A stretch of DNA of 64,000 nucleotides. It comes from Pseudaquabacterium pictum. Lineage in GTDB: Bacteria > Pseudomonadota > Gammaproteobacteria > Burkholderiales > Burkholderiaceae_C. Under the pieces are notes generated by a model. The model worked only from the letters and a program-made list of their open reading frames with translations. It was not told the DNA's origin and did not search any database. Of this stretch, positions 1-8,359 are shown in pieces. Both the position numbers and the translations under genes were made by a program. The number at the start of each line of letters is the position of its first letter. Positions within the stretch are counted from its first letter, which is position 1. The stretch lies in the NCBI RefSeq assembly GCF_005403045.1, contig NZ_BJCL01000002.1:124001-188000 (forward strand). Direction: 5' to 3'.

Positions 1-1075
1 GGGCCTTGCGGTCGCGGTGCAGGGCGCTGGTCTCGCGCAGGCTGCCGGGGCTGCCTTGCGGGGTGAGGCCCTGGGCGCTGCCGGCGTTGGTCCAGCGGGC
101 GGCTTCGGCCGTGGCCTTCAGCTCCAGGCGGCTGCCGTCGGGCTGCTTGCGCAGCCACTGCAGCTGGCTGCGCAGCAGCTGCCAGCTGCCGTCGCTGCGG
201 CTGGCATCGCTGGCCAGCGTGGGCGCCGGGCCGTCCAGCGCCTCGGTGCTGCGCCAGCCGCGGTTGTGGTGGTGGTTGCGCTGCAGGAACAGCTGGGCCT
301 GCCAGGTGTCAGTGTCGCTGGCCTTCCACTCGAGACGCGGGGCCAGGTTGAGGCCGCCGCCCAGCCACTGGTCACGGCCGGTCACACGCTGCCGTGACAG
401 CGTGCCGCCAGCCGGCGTGCTGCTGCGCTGCACCTCCAGATCGGCGCCATTGGCCCAGCTGTAGAGGCTGACCGGCAGGAACAGGCCCACATCGCCAAAG
501 CGGTCGCCCCAGTGGCCCGCCAGCGTGCCCTGCGGCCGCACCGTGCGCCAGCCGACGGCGCCACGCAGCTCGCGCTGGCGCAGCTTGGGCGGGCTGCGCA
601 GGATCACGTTGATCGTGCCGGCAGCGCCGCCGAACTCGGCCGTGGGGCCCTTGACGATCTCGATGCGCTCGATGTCGCCCGGCGCCAGCTGCTCCAGCGA
701 GAAGCCCGGCGGCGCCGGCTCGCCATTGAGCAGGATCTGGGTGTAGCCGGCGCCCATGCCCAGCAGGCGCGGCGCGTCGCCGTCGATGCCGATGCCGGGC
801 ACACGCTGCAGCACGTCGAGCAGCGATTGGTCCCCGGCCTCGTCCAGCGCCTCGCGGCCGATCACGGTGGTGGCGCCGATGGCCTGCTGGCGGCGGCTGG
901 CGGCATCGTCGCCGCGGCCCTCGATCACCACGGTCTGGCCAGCGGGGGTGGCTGGCATGGTCTGGGCGTGGACGGCCGGCAAGGTGACCGGCAAGGCCGC
1001 CACGCACAGCAGCCCGGCCCACCGGGGCGGCCAGGCCCCGGGCTGCAGCGGGCGGGGCCGGCCGGCGTGGCTCAC
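1..1075 (-). CDS. TonB-dependent outer-membrane receptor (3' end outside window)
   Basis: Outer-membrane receptor of the family that imports ferric siderophores, cobalamin or other large ligands with energy from TonB-ExbB-ExbD. About 358 residues are visible and the gene runs off at position 1, so the barrel end and stop codon are not seen. A signal peptide (hydrophobic core about residues 21-37, ending AVHA) precedes a plug domain with the family blocks RVPGIGIDG, ILLNGEP, DIERIEIVKGP and GAAGTINVIL. Barrel strands follow. The chosen GTG lies 4 bases after the tex stop codon, so the gene is probably co-transcribed with tex. The ligand cannot be inferred from this part. The gene has no upstream ATG start, only this GTG. 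Confidence 0.85.
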   Translation of the reverse strand, partial: MSHAGRPRPLQPGAWPPRWAGLLCVAALPVTLPAVHAQTMPATPAGQTVVIEGRGDDAASRRQQAIGATTVIGREALDEAGDQSLLDVLQRVPGIGIDGDAPRLLGMGAGYTQILLNGEPAPPGFSLEQLAPGDIERIEIVKGPTAEFGGAAGTINVILRSPPKLRQRELRGAVGWRTVRPQGTLAGHWGDRFGDVGLFLPVSLYSWANGADLEVQRSSTPAGGTLSRQRVTGRDQWLGGGLNLAPRLEWKASDTDTWQAQLFLQRNHHHNRGWRSTEALDGPAPTLASDASRSDGSWQLLRSQLQWLRKQPDGSRLELKATAEAARWTNAGSAQGLTPQGSPGSLRETSALHRDRKA

Positions 1076-1079
1076 GGCC

Positions 1080-3422
1080 TCAACCGCGGCCCTGCAGCTT
1101 GGCAAAGGCCGCGGCCATGGCGCCTGCAGCGGCGGGCTGCTGTTGCGCCGGCCGGGTGCTGCCGCGGCCGGCACGTTCATCGCGCCCCGCCGGGCGGAAA
1201 CCGTTGTCGCCCCGCGCCGCGCCCTTGCCGGCGGTTGCGTCCAGCTTCATCGTCAGCGAGATGCGGCCGCGGGCCAGGTCGACCTCCAGCACCTTCACCT
1301 TGACGATGTCGCCGGTCTTGACCACCTCGCGCGCATCGTTGACGAACTTGTGGGCCAGCTGGCTGACATGCACCAGGCCGTCCTGGTGCACGCCCAGGTC
1401 GACGAAGGCGCCGAACTGGGCCACGTTGCTGACCGTGCCCTCCAGCGTCATGCCTTCCTTCAGGTCCTGGATGCGCTCGATGCCGTCGGCCAGCTTCGCC
1501 ACCTTGAAGTCGGGGCGCGGGTCGCGGCCGGGCTTCTCCAGCTCGGCGAAGATGTCCCTCACCGTGATGGCGCCGAACTTCTCGTCGGCAAAGGCTTCGG
1601 GCTTCAGGGTGCGGAGGACATCGGCCTTGCCCATGACCTCGGTGATCGGGCGCTGCAATTTCTCCAGCAGACGCTGCACCACCGGGTAGGTCTCGGGGTG
1701 CACGCCGGTCTGGTCGAGCGGGTTGTCGCCGTCGCGGATGCGCAGGAATCCTGCGGCCTGCTCGAAGGTCTTGGGCCCCAGGCCGGCCACGTCCAGCAGC
1801 TGCTGGCGGTGGCGGAAGGCACCGTGCGCATCGCGCCAGCGCACGATGGACGCGGCCACCGCCGGGCTCAGCCCCGCCACCTGCGCCAGCAGCGGAGCCG
1901 AGGCGGTGTTCAGGTCCACGCCCACCTTGTTGACGCAGTCCTCGACCACGGTGTCCAGCATGCGCGCCAGCTCGCCCTGATTCACATCGTGCTGGTACTG
2001 GCCCACGCCGATGCTCTTGGGGTCGATCTTCACCAGCTCGGCCAGCGGGTCCTGCAGGCGGCGGGCGATGGACACGGCGCCGCGCAGGCTCACGTCCAGC
2101 TCGGGCAGCTCCTTGCTGGCGAACTCGCTGGCCGAATAGACCGAGGCGCCGGCTTCGCTGACCACCACCTTGTCGATCTTGAAGTCGGGTGCCGCCGACT
2201 GCACGCGCTTGATCAGGTCACCGGCCAGCTTGTCGGTCTCGCGGCTGGCCGTGCCGTTGCCGATGGCGATCAGGTTGACGCCGTGCTTGGCGACCAGCTG
2301 GCCCAGGGCATGCAGGCTGCCGTCCCAGTCGTTGCGCGGCTCGTGCGGGTAGACGGTGTGGGTGGCCAGCACCTTGCCGGTGTCGCTGACCACGGCCACT
2401 TTCACGCCGGTGCGGATGCCCGGGTCCAGCCCCATCACCACCCGCTTGCCGGCCGGTGCGGCCAGCAACAGGTCACGCAGGTTCTCGGCAAACACCTTGA
2501 TCGCGGTGGCCTCGGCGGCCTCGCGCAGGCGGGTGAACAGGTCGCGCTCCAGGCTGAGGCTCAGCTTGACCTTCCAGGTCCAGGCCACGGTCTTGCGGAT
2601 CAGGTCGTCACACGGCCGCTTGGCGTGGCGCCAGCCCAGGTGCAGGGCGATGCGGCCTTCGGCCAGGCCGGGCTGCCCGGGCACCTGCTCTTCGTCGATC
2701 ACCAGCTTGGCGTCCAGGATCTCCAGCGTGCGGCCGCGGAACACCGCCAGCGCCCGGTGGCTGGGCACGGTGCGGATCGGCTCGTCGTAGTCGAAGTAGT
2801 CGCGGAACTTGGCGTGGTCGGCATGGTTCGGGTCCTTGCCGTCGGCCAGCTTGCTGCGCAGCAGGCCCTCGGCCCACAGCCATTCACGCAGCGGGCCCAC
2901 CAGGGCGGCGTCGTCGGCCCAGCGCTCGCTGAGCAAGTCGCGCACGCCGTCCAGCACCGCAAAGCTGTCGGCGAAGCCGGCGTCTGGGTTGAGGAAGCCA
3001 GCGGCCGCAGTGTGCGGGTCCAGCGTGGGGTCGGCCAACAGCTTGTCTGCCAGCGGTTCCAGGCCAGCCTCGCGGGCGATCAGGCCCTTGGTGCGGCGCT
3101 TCTGCTTGTAGGGCGCGTAGAGGTCCTCCAGCTCCTGCTTGGTGGGCGCGGCGTCGATGGCGGCGCGCAGCTCGGGCGTCAGCTTGCCCTGCTCGTCGAT
3201 GCTCTGGAGCACCGCGGCGCGGCGGTCTTCCAGTTCGCGCAGGTAGCCCAGGCGGGCCTCCAGCTCCCGCAGCTGGATGTCGTCCAGGCCCTCGGTGGCC
3301 TCTTTGCGGTAGCGGGCAATGAAGGGCACGGTGGCGCCACCATCGAGCAGGTCCACCGCGGTCTTGACCTGGCGCGGCGCGACCTGGAGCTCGGCCGCAA
3401 TCTGCAGAAGAATCTTGTCCAA
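1080..3422 (-). CDS. tex: Tex, transcription accessory / S1 RNA-binding protein
   Basis: Tex-family protein, a cytoplasmic nucleic-acid-binding factor linked to transcription and stress tolerance. About 780 residues, the normal family length. It opens with the Tex N-terminal helical region (LDKILLQIAAELQV, then ATVPFIARYRKEATEGLDD). The YqgF/RNase H-like core follows (VVMGLDPGIRTGVKVAVV), then helix-hairpin-helix segments around AGLSPAVAASIVRWRDAHG. It closes with an S1 domain (GTVSNVAQFGAFVDLGVHQ, then GLVHVSQLA). The TTG at 3422 was chosen because family homology starts there; an upstream in-frame ATG would force overlap with the divergent lipoprotein gene. Start codon uncertain, identity firm. 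Confidence 0.93.
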   Translation of the reverse strand: MDKILLQIAAELQVAPRQVKTAVDLLDGGATVPFIARYRKEATEGLDDIQLRELEARLGYLRELEDRRAAVLQSIDEQGKLTPELRAAIDAAPTKQELEDLYAPYKQKRRTKGLIAREAGLEPLADKLLADPTLDPHTAAAGFLNPDAGFADSFAVLDGVRDLLSERWADDAALVGPLREWLWAEGLLRSKLADGKDPNHADHAKFRDYFDYDEPIRTVPSHRALAVFRGRTLEILDAKLVIDEEQVPGQPGLAEGRIALHLGWRHAKRPCDDLIRKTVAWTWKVKLSLSLERDLFTRLREAAEATAIKVFAENLRDLLLAAPAGKRVVMGLDPGIRTGVKVAVVSDTGKVLATHTVYPHEPRNDWDGSLHALGQLVAKHGVNLIAIGNGTASRETDKLAGDLIKRVQSAAPDFKIDKVVVSEAGASVYSASEFASKELPELDVSLRGAVSIARRLQDPLAELVKIDPKSIGVGQYQHDVNQGELARMLDTVVEDCVNKVGVDLNTASAPLLAQVAGLSPAVAASIVRWRDAHGAFRHRQQLLDVAGLGPKTFEQAAGFLRIRDGDNPLDQTGVHPETYPVVQRLLEKLQRPITEVMGKADVLRTLKPEAFADEKFGAITVRDIFAELEKPGRDPRPDFKVAKLADGIERIQDLKEGMTLEGTVSNVAQFGAFVDLGVHQDGLVHVSQLAHKFVNDAREVVKTGDIVKVKVLEVDLARGRISLTMKLDATAGKGAARGDNGFRPAGRDERAGRGSTRPAQQQPAAAGAMAAAFAKLQGRG

Positions 3423-3571
3423 ATCACCGGCCCGGGCGGGCCCTCTCTCGACAAAGCGGGCGAGTGTGCCACAGGGGTGTGGCGCGGCCGGGCGCTCACC
3501 CGGGGTGGCGTCAAGCCGCCAGCCCGGCACTGGCCACAGAATGGGAGCAGGCCCCACGCCACCCCACCACC

Positions 3572-4381
3572 ATGCGCCCTGCCCCGCCCCCACCCACCCT
3601 GCTGCGCCGCCGCCTGCTGGGCCGCGCCCTGGTGCTGCCGCTGTCGCCGCTGCTGGCGCTGGCCGGCTGCGCATCCACCTGGCCCGAGGTGCCGGCCGGG
3701 CCGGGGTCGTCCAGCGCCCGCGCGCGGCTGCGCGAGGCCGCGGACGCCCATGGCCTGCCCGGCTGGCGGCAGCTGCGCGATGTGAACCTGGGCTTCGACC
3801 ACCTGCCCTGGCCTGCAGCCCAGGGCCTGCAGCGCGGCGGGCCGGCGCAGATGCGCCTGCTGCCCGCCAGCGCCGAGACAGCGCTTCAAGTCACACCCGG
3901 CGACCCCGGCGGCACGCCGCTGACGGCCGCACTGCACCGGCTGCTGCTGCTGGGCCCGCTGGCGCTGGCCGACTTCGACGGCGTGGTGAACTGGGCCGAG
4001 CCGGTGACGCTGGAAGGTCGGCGCTGCGACCACCTGCACCTGCCGCTGGCCCCAGGCCTGGGCGGCATGGTGGCCGACCGGCTGTCGCTGTTCATCGACC
4101 GCGACCAGCTCTGGTTGCGGCGGCTGCAGGTGTCGCTGTCGGGCCTGGACCGGGCCGCCGTCGTCGCGGTCGATCTGGCCGGCCACCGCCGGCTGCACGG
4201 CGTGGTGTGGCCGCTGCGCCTGGCCACCGCCGGTGGCGGCGGCCTGCTGGGCAACCCGCCACCGCTGGCCTGGCAGGTGACCGGGCTGGACGTGGACCGT
4301 GGCTACCCGCCCGAGGCGCTGCGCAGCACCCCCTGGGCCGGCCGCGCCGCAGCGCCGGCGGCACCGCTGCCGCCGGCCTGA
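3572..4381 (+). CDS. Predicted lipoprotein of unknown function
   Basis: A 269-residue predicted lipoprotein. The N-terminus has an arginine-rich n-region (LLRRRLLGRA), a hydrophobic core and a lipobox LALAGC with Cys33 as lipidation site; the +2 residue is Ala, which favours outer-membrane sorting. The rest is a soluble, Leu/Arg/Asp-rich domain (for example GVVNWAEPVTLEGRRCDHL and LSLFIDRDQLWLRRLQVSL) with alternating patterns suggesting beta strands. I do not recognise the family. The ATG at 3572 was chosen because it gives a clean signal peptide; an upstream in-frame start at 3464 would add a non-signal extension. It is divergent from tex (150-bp gap with no clear promoter) and convergent with the GST gene. 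Confidence 0.72.
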   Translation: MRPAPPPPTLLRRRLLGRALVLPLSPLLALAGCASTWPEVPAGPGSSSARARLREAADAHGLPGWRQLRDVNLGFDHLPWPAAQGLQRGGPAQMRLLPASAETALQVTPGDPGGTPLTAALHRLLLLGPLALADFDGVVNWAEPVTLEGRRCDHLHLPLAPGLGGMVADRLSLFIDRDQLWLRRLQVSLSGLDRAAVVAVDLAGHRRLHGVVWPLRLATAGGGGLLGNPPPLAWQVTGLDVDRGYPPEALRSTPWAGRAAAPAAPLPPA

Positions 4382-4394
4382 GCAGCCGCGCCGC

Positions 4395-5324
4395 TCAGGC
4401 GGCGGCGTCCTTCTTGATCTGGAAGCCGAAGCGCGGGAAATGCACCTGCACCGTGCCGGCACGGTCATCGCTGCGGCGCAGCGTGACCGAGGTCGGCGTC
4501 AGGCCCACCAGGGTGCCGGCCACCGGGTCAGCGCCGTAGTCGGTGGCGAACACCGTCACCGCCTGGCCGGCCTCGAAGCCCAGGCCCGGCTGCACCGCCA
4601 CTGGCGCATGGCTGCCGGCTGCAGCAGCAGTGGCCACGGCGTCACCCGACGCCATCGGGCTGTGGGCGCCATGGCCGATGGCCAGCAGCCGCTCCAGCCA
4701 GGCGCTGACGGCCAGGAACTCGGCCAGCAGGTGCGCCACCGGCTTGGCCAGACGGATGAACCACAGGCAGTGGCCCACCGAGAAATCGGCGATGGTCGGC
4801 GCGGCGCCGAACAGCCAGGGGCCGCCGGCCGCCAGCTGTGCATCCAGCGCCGCCAGGTGCGCGCGGATCTGCACCGCGCCGTCGGCCAGGGTGATGCGCG
4901 GCGCGATGCCGCGCATCGCGGCGCGGTCGGCGGCAAAGGCCTTCAGCGTCTCGGGGCTGGGGTCGCCCAGGATGGCCTGGATGCCACCCGGCTGCATGGC
5001 CCACACCACGGCGGCCTGGAACAGCGTGGCATCGGCCCACTGTGCCAGCGGCACGGCCAGCGGCGCGGTGGCCGCGTACAGCGTGGGCGCGGGCTGCAGG
5101 CCATCGAGCACGCGGGCGATCAGCGCGGTGTCGCAGTAGATGTCGGCGCCGATCTGCAGCACCGGCGTCTTCCGGTAGCCGCCGGTCAGCGCGGTGACAT
5201 CGGGCTTGGGCATCACCGGCGGGATGTGCACCGAGCGCCAGGCCAGGCCCTTGTGGCCGAGGATCAGGCGCACCTTCTCGGCGAAGGGCGACATCGGGTA
5301 GTGGTGCAGGATCAAGTCGGGCAT
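4395..5324 (-). CDS. Glutathione S-transferase family protein with extra C-terminal domain
   Basis: The N-terminal 80 residues are a thioredoxin-like GST domain: LILHHYPMSPFAEKVRLIL, a cis-Pro region at KTPVLQIGADIYCDT and an acidic-residue turn. An all-helical GST C-domain follows to about residue 215 (WLFGAAPTIADFSVG is the N-capping block). At 309 residues it is about 90 longer than a usual GST. The last part, from about 235 on, is beta-rich (GFEAGQAVTVFATDYGADPV, then SVTLRRSDDRAGTVQVHFP) and looks like a small added barrel. It is the last gene of the leftward acyl-CoA block. A detoxification or thiol-conjugation role is possible; the substrate is unknown. Confidence 0.85.
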   Translation of the reverse strand: MPDLILHHYPMSPFAEKVRLILGHKGLAWRSVHIPPVMPKPDVTALTGGYRKTPVLQIGADIYCDTALIARVLDGLQPAPTLYAATAPLAVPLAQWADATLFQAAVVWAMQPGGIQAILGDPSPETLKAFAADRAAMRGIAPRITLADGAVQIRAHLAALDAQLAAGGPWLFGAAPTIADFSVGHCLWFIRLAKPVAHLLAEFLAVSAWLERLLAIGHGAHSPMASGDAVATAAAAGSHAPVAVQPGLGFEAGQAVTVFATDYGADPVAGTLVGLTPTSVTLRRSDDRAGTVQVHFPRFGFQIKKDAAA

Positions 5325-5345
5325 CGGGGTTCCTTGGTGAACACG

Positions 5346-5807
5346 TCAGGGCGCCGGGCGCCACATCTGGATGTGCGGGATGTCGTCTTCGCCGTAGACC
5401 TCGCCCACCGGCTGGAAGCCGTGGCGGCCATAGAAGCGCTGCAGGTGGGCCTGGGCGCTGATGCGGTTGCCCTGGCCGGGCCAAGCGGCAGCGGCCCGGT
5501 ACAGGCCCTCGGCCACCAGCTGGTCGGCCAGGCCGCCGCCGCGCAGGGCCGCATCCAGCACCACCCGGCCCATCGACGGCTCGTCGTACTTCAGGCCCGG
5601 GTCGACCACCCGCAGGCAGGCCCGCAGCGCGCCGCTGTCGTCGCGCCCCAGCAGGTGCCAGCTGTGGCGGTCCAGGCCGTCGGGGTCGAGGTAGGCACAG
5701 GCCTGCTCGACGACGAACACCGCCGCCCGCAGGGCCAGCAGGTCGTAGACGTCGTCGGCGGTCAGATCGGCAAAGCGCCGCCAGGCCCACACGAGCGACG
5801 GCGCCAT
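5346..5807 (-). CDS. GNAT family N-acetyltransferase, ElaA-like
   Basis: A 153-residue acetyltransferase of the GNAT fold. It resembles the ElaA type in its opening DVYDLLALRAAVFVVEQ, followed by LDPDGLDRHSWHLLG, a beta4 strand with the bulge (YDEPSMGRVVLDAALRGGG) and a final RFYGRHGFQPVGEVYGEDD. Acetyl-CoA would bind at the RVVLDAALRGGGLADQL loop. The ATG at 5807 lies two bases after the stop of the upstream oxidoreductase gene, so the two are translationally coupled. The acceptor substrate is unknown. Confidence 0.85.
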   Translation of the reverse strand: MAPSLVWAWRRFADLTADDVYDLLALRAAVFVVEQACAYLDPDGLDRHSWHLLGRDDSGALRACLRVVDPGLKYDEPSMGRVVLDAALRGGGLADQLVAEGLYRAAAAWPGQGNRISAQAHLQRFYGRHGFQPVGEVYGEDDIPHIQMWRPAP

Positions 5808-5809
5808 GC

Positions 5810-6823
5810 TCAGGCCAGCTTGACCAGCTGCTTGCCGAAGTTCTTGCCCTTCAGCAGGCCGAGGAAGGCCTCGGGCGCGGCGGCCAGGCCGTTGGCGATG
5901 GTCTCGCGGTGCTTGTACTTGCCGGTGGCGATGCCCTGGCCCAGCTCGGCCAGCGCGGCGGGCCAGTGCTGCATGTGCTCGCTGACGATGAAGCCCTGCA
6001 CCTTCATGCGGTTCACCAGGATCAGCTGCGGGGCGGCCAGCGGGATCGGCTCGCCGTTGTAGCCGCTGATCATGCCGCACATGGCCACGCGGCTGAAGGC
6101 GTTGGCGCGCATCAGCACGGCGTCCAGGATCATGCCGCCCACGTTCTCGAAGTTGCCGTCGATGCCGTTGGGGCAGGCTTCCTTCAGCGCCTGCGACATC
6201 GACTTGAAATCGCTGTGGGCGCGGTGGTCGATGCAGGCGTCGAAGCCCAGCTCCTTGACCACGTAGTCGCACTTCTCGGCACCGCCGGCGATGCCCACCG
6301 CGCGGGCGCCGCGGGCCTTGGCCAGCTGACCGACCATGCTGCCCACCGCGCCGCTGGCGGCGGAGACCACCACCGTCTCGCCCGGCTTGGGGTCGATGAT
6401 GGTGACCAGGCCCACCCAGGCGGTGACGCCGGGCATGCCCACCGCGCCCAGGTAGGCACTCAGCGGCACATGGGTGGTGTCGACCTTGCGCAACACGCCC
6501 GGCTGGCTGGCGTCGACCACGCTGTAGAGCTGCCAGCCGCCCATGCCGACGACCTTGTCGCCCACGGCGTAGCCGGCGTTCTTCGAGGCCACCACCTCGC
6601 CGACGGTGCCGCCACCCATGGTGGTGTTCAGCAGCTGCGGCTGGGCGTAGCTCTTGCCATCGTTCATGCGGCCGCGCATGTACGGGTCCAGGCTCAGGTA
6701 GTGGTTCTTCACCAGCACCTGGCCGTCGGCCAGGTCAGGCACGGGCGCCTCCACCAGCTGGAAGTTGGCGGTGCTGGGCTCGCCGGTGGGGCGGGAGACG
6801 AGGTGGATCTGCTGGTTCATCAT
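5810..6823 (-). CDS. NADP-dependent oxidoreductase, MDR family (CurA/PTGR-like)
   Basis: A 337-residue zinc-independent medium-chain dehydrogenase/reductase. Members of this branch (curcumin reductase CurA, leukotriene B4 dehydrogenase/PTGR) reduce activated C=C bonds with NADPH. Visible features are the catalytic-domain block NHYLSLDPYMRGRMND, GGGTVGEVVASKNAGYAVGD, the substrate loop PGVTAWVGL, and the cofactor motif VVSAASGAVGSMVGQLAKA. It overlaps the upstream thioesterase gene by 4 bases (ATGA). In this block of acyl-CoA genes, saturating an enoyl or enone intermediate is plausible but inferred. Confidence 0.9.
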   Translation of the reverse strand: MMNQQIHLVSRPTGEPSTANFQLVEAPVPDLADGQVLVKNHYLSLDPYMRGRMNDGKSYAQPQLLNTTMGGGTVGEVVASKNAGYAVGDKVVGMGGWQLYSVVDASQPGVLRKVDTTHVPLSAYLGAVGMPGVTAWVGLVTIIDPKPGETVVVSAASGAVGSMVGQLAKARGARAVGIAGGAEKCDYVVKELGFDACIDHRAHSDFKSMSQALKEACPNGIDGNFENVGGMILDAVLMRANAFSRVAMCGMISGYNGEPIPLAAPQLILVNRMKVQGFIVSEHMQHWPAALAELGQGIATGKYKHRETIANGLAAAPEAFLGLLKGKNFGKQLVKLA

Positions 6824-7308
6824 GGTGCGGTGTCCTTGGTGGGTTGGTCAGTGGAGGCGGCCGGTCGCTTGACCAGGCCGCGCAGGTACTTGAAGGTGCC
6901 GGTGGCCGTGGCGCACAGCTTGCCTTCGTCGTCGAACACGGATGCCTCGCAGAACGCGAGGGTGGCGGTCTTGTGCAGCAGCCTGGCCACCGCCCGCAGC
7001 TGGTGTTGGGCCGGGCGCATGAAGCTGGTCTTCATCTCGATGGTGGCCACGCCGCCGCCATGGCCGGTGGCGCTGCGGGCGGCCATGGCCATGCCCACGT
7101 CCATCATGGTCATCAGCACGCCGCCATGGGCCACTTCCCAGGCATTGAGGTGGGCCTCGTCCAGGTCGACGCGCAGCTCGACATGGCCTTCGCTGTAGCC
7201 GTGCAGCTCGATGCCGAGGCTCTCGACAAAAGGCACCACCACCGGAAACTTCAGCGGCGAGGCCAGGTGGCGCTGCCGGCGGCTGGGTTGGCCGTTGCCC
7301 ACGCTCAT
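6820..7308 (-). CDS. PaaI-family hotdog thioesterase
   Basis: A 162-residue hotdog-fold thioesterase of the PaaI/YigI type, which hydrolyses acyl-CoA thioesters in the cytoplasm. The signature is AHGGVLMTMMDVGMAMAAR with the HGG active-site turn, followed by the helix-to-strand segment VATIEMKTSFMRPAQ. It overlaps its neighbours on both sides by 4 bases (ATGA junctions at 6820-6823 and 7305-7308), so SDR, thioesterase and MDR are translated as a coupled set. It may release stalled acyl-CoA in this pathway. Confidence 0.88.
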   Translation of the reverse strand: MSVGNGQPSRRQRHLASPLKFPVVVPFVESLGIELHGYSEGHVELRVDLDEAHLNAWEVAHGGVLMTMMDVGMAMAARSATGHGGGVATIEMKTSFMRPAQHQLRAVARLLHKTATLAFCEASVFDDEGKLCATATGTFKYLRGLVKRPAASTDQPTKDTAP

Positions 7309-8096
7309 TGCGGCACGTAGCAGCTGACGCCGCCGTCCACCGCCAGGATCTGGCCGGTGATGTGCTTGCCGGCCGCGCTGGCGAACAGCAGCACAGCGCC
7401 CTTCAGGTCGTCGTCGTCACCCAGGCGCTGCAGCGGCGCCTTGCCGGCCATCTCGGCCTCGCCCAGGCGGGCGATGGTGCTGTGGGTCATCTTGCTGGGG
7501 AAGAAGCCGGGCGCGATGGCATTCACGGTGATGTTGTGCTCGCCCCATTCGGCCGCCAGCGCGCGGGTCATGTTGACCACCGCGCCCTTGCTGGTGTTGT
7601 AGGCCACCATCTCCATGCCCGGTGGGTTGCCGCCCAGGCCGGCGATGCTGGCGATGTTGATGATGCGGCCGCTGCGGCGCGAAATCATGCCGCCCTTGGC
7701 CACCGCCTGCGCAAACACCAGCAGGCTGCGCACGTTCAGGTTCATCAGCTTGTCCCAGCCGTCCAGCGGATGGTCTTCGGCCGGGGCGGCCCAGGCGGCG
7801 CCGGCGTTGTTGACCAGGATGTCGATGGGGCCCAGGCGCTCCAGCGTCTCGGCCACCACGCGGCGGGCCTCCTCGGGCTTGGACGCATCGGCCGCGATCC
7901 AGCGGGCGTCGATGCCGCGCTCGGCCAGGTGGGCGCAGCCCTCTTCCAGCTCATGCTGCTTGCGAGCGGTGAGCATCACCTTGGCGCCGGCCTCGCCCAG
8001 CGCCTCGGCCATCTGCAGGCCCAGCCCGCGGGAGCCGCCGGTGACCAGGGCCACCTGGCCGCTCAGGTCCAGCAGTTGTTGGATGGGGGTGCCCAT
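7305..8096 (-). CDS. SDR family oxidoreductase
   Basis: A 263-residue classical short-chain dehydrogenase/reductase. The Rossmann motif is VTGGSRGLGLQMAEALG, followed by ILVNNAGAAWA, the catalytic serine in INIASIAGLGG and the catalytic YNTSK (Tyr-x3-Lys). The C-terminus carries GQILAVDGGVSCY as in many 3-oxoacyl or secondary-alcohol dehydrogenases. The acidic residue that selects NADH is not evident after strand 2 (LTARKQHELEE has Arg-Lys), so NADP(H) use is more likely. It forms a coupled unit with the thioesterase gene. The substrate is unknown; beta-hydroxyacyl or related intermediates are likely from context. Confidence 0.9.
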   Translation of the reverse strand: MGTPIQQLLDLSGQVALVTGGSRGLGLQMAEALGEAGAKVMLTARKQHELEEGCAHLAERGIDARWIAADASKPEEARRVVAETLERLGPIDILVNNAGAAWAAPAEDHPLDGWDKLMNLNVRSLLVFAQAVAKGGMISRRSGRIINIASIAGLGGNPPGMEMVAYNTSKGAVVNMTRALAAEWGEHNITVNAIAPGFFPSKMTHSTIARLGEAEMAGKAPLQRLGDDDDLKGAVLLFASAAGKHITGQILAVDGGVSCYVPQ

Positions 8097-8143
8097 GGTG
8101 GTGTTCCTTTCTTGTCAGCAGTGGATGGCGCTCGACGCAGGGC

Positions 8144-8329
8144 TCAGGGCCCCATGCGCGAGCGCAGATAGATCAGCACAAGCCCGGCTGCGGCCAGCGC
8201 CACCCCGGTGATGACCAGCAGCCAGCCCAGCGGGCCGTCTGCACGTTGCACGAACAGGCCCAGGCACAGCAGCATCAGGCCGCCGTAGACCAGCACCCAG
8301 ACCAGGGCTTCGACAGTGGAGGGTTTCAT
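8144..8329 (-). CDS. Small two-helix membrane protein, unknown function
   Basis: A 61-residue protein with two predicted transmembrane helices (about residues 8-26, ALVWVLVYGGLMLLCLGLF, and 34-54, GWLLVITGVALAAAGLVLI) separated by a short polar loop and ending in a basic tail RSRMGP. The hydrophobic pattern and its position in line with the flanking minus-strand genes argue that it is real. The family is not recognised. Confidence 0.6.
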   Translation of the reverse strand: MKPSTVEALVWVLVYGGLMLLCLGLFVQRADGPLGWLLVITGVALAAAGLVLIYLRSRMGP

Positions 8330-8359
8330 GCCCCGAGCATGCGCCCAAACCGCGCATGC

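Noticed and set aside
756-3785. A 1009-codon plus-strand frame over tex and the TonB gene
   Set aside because: Its translation has no recognisable domain, while the minus strand encodes complete Tex and receptor motifs.
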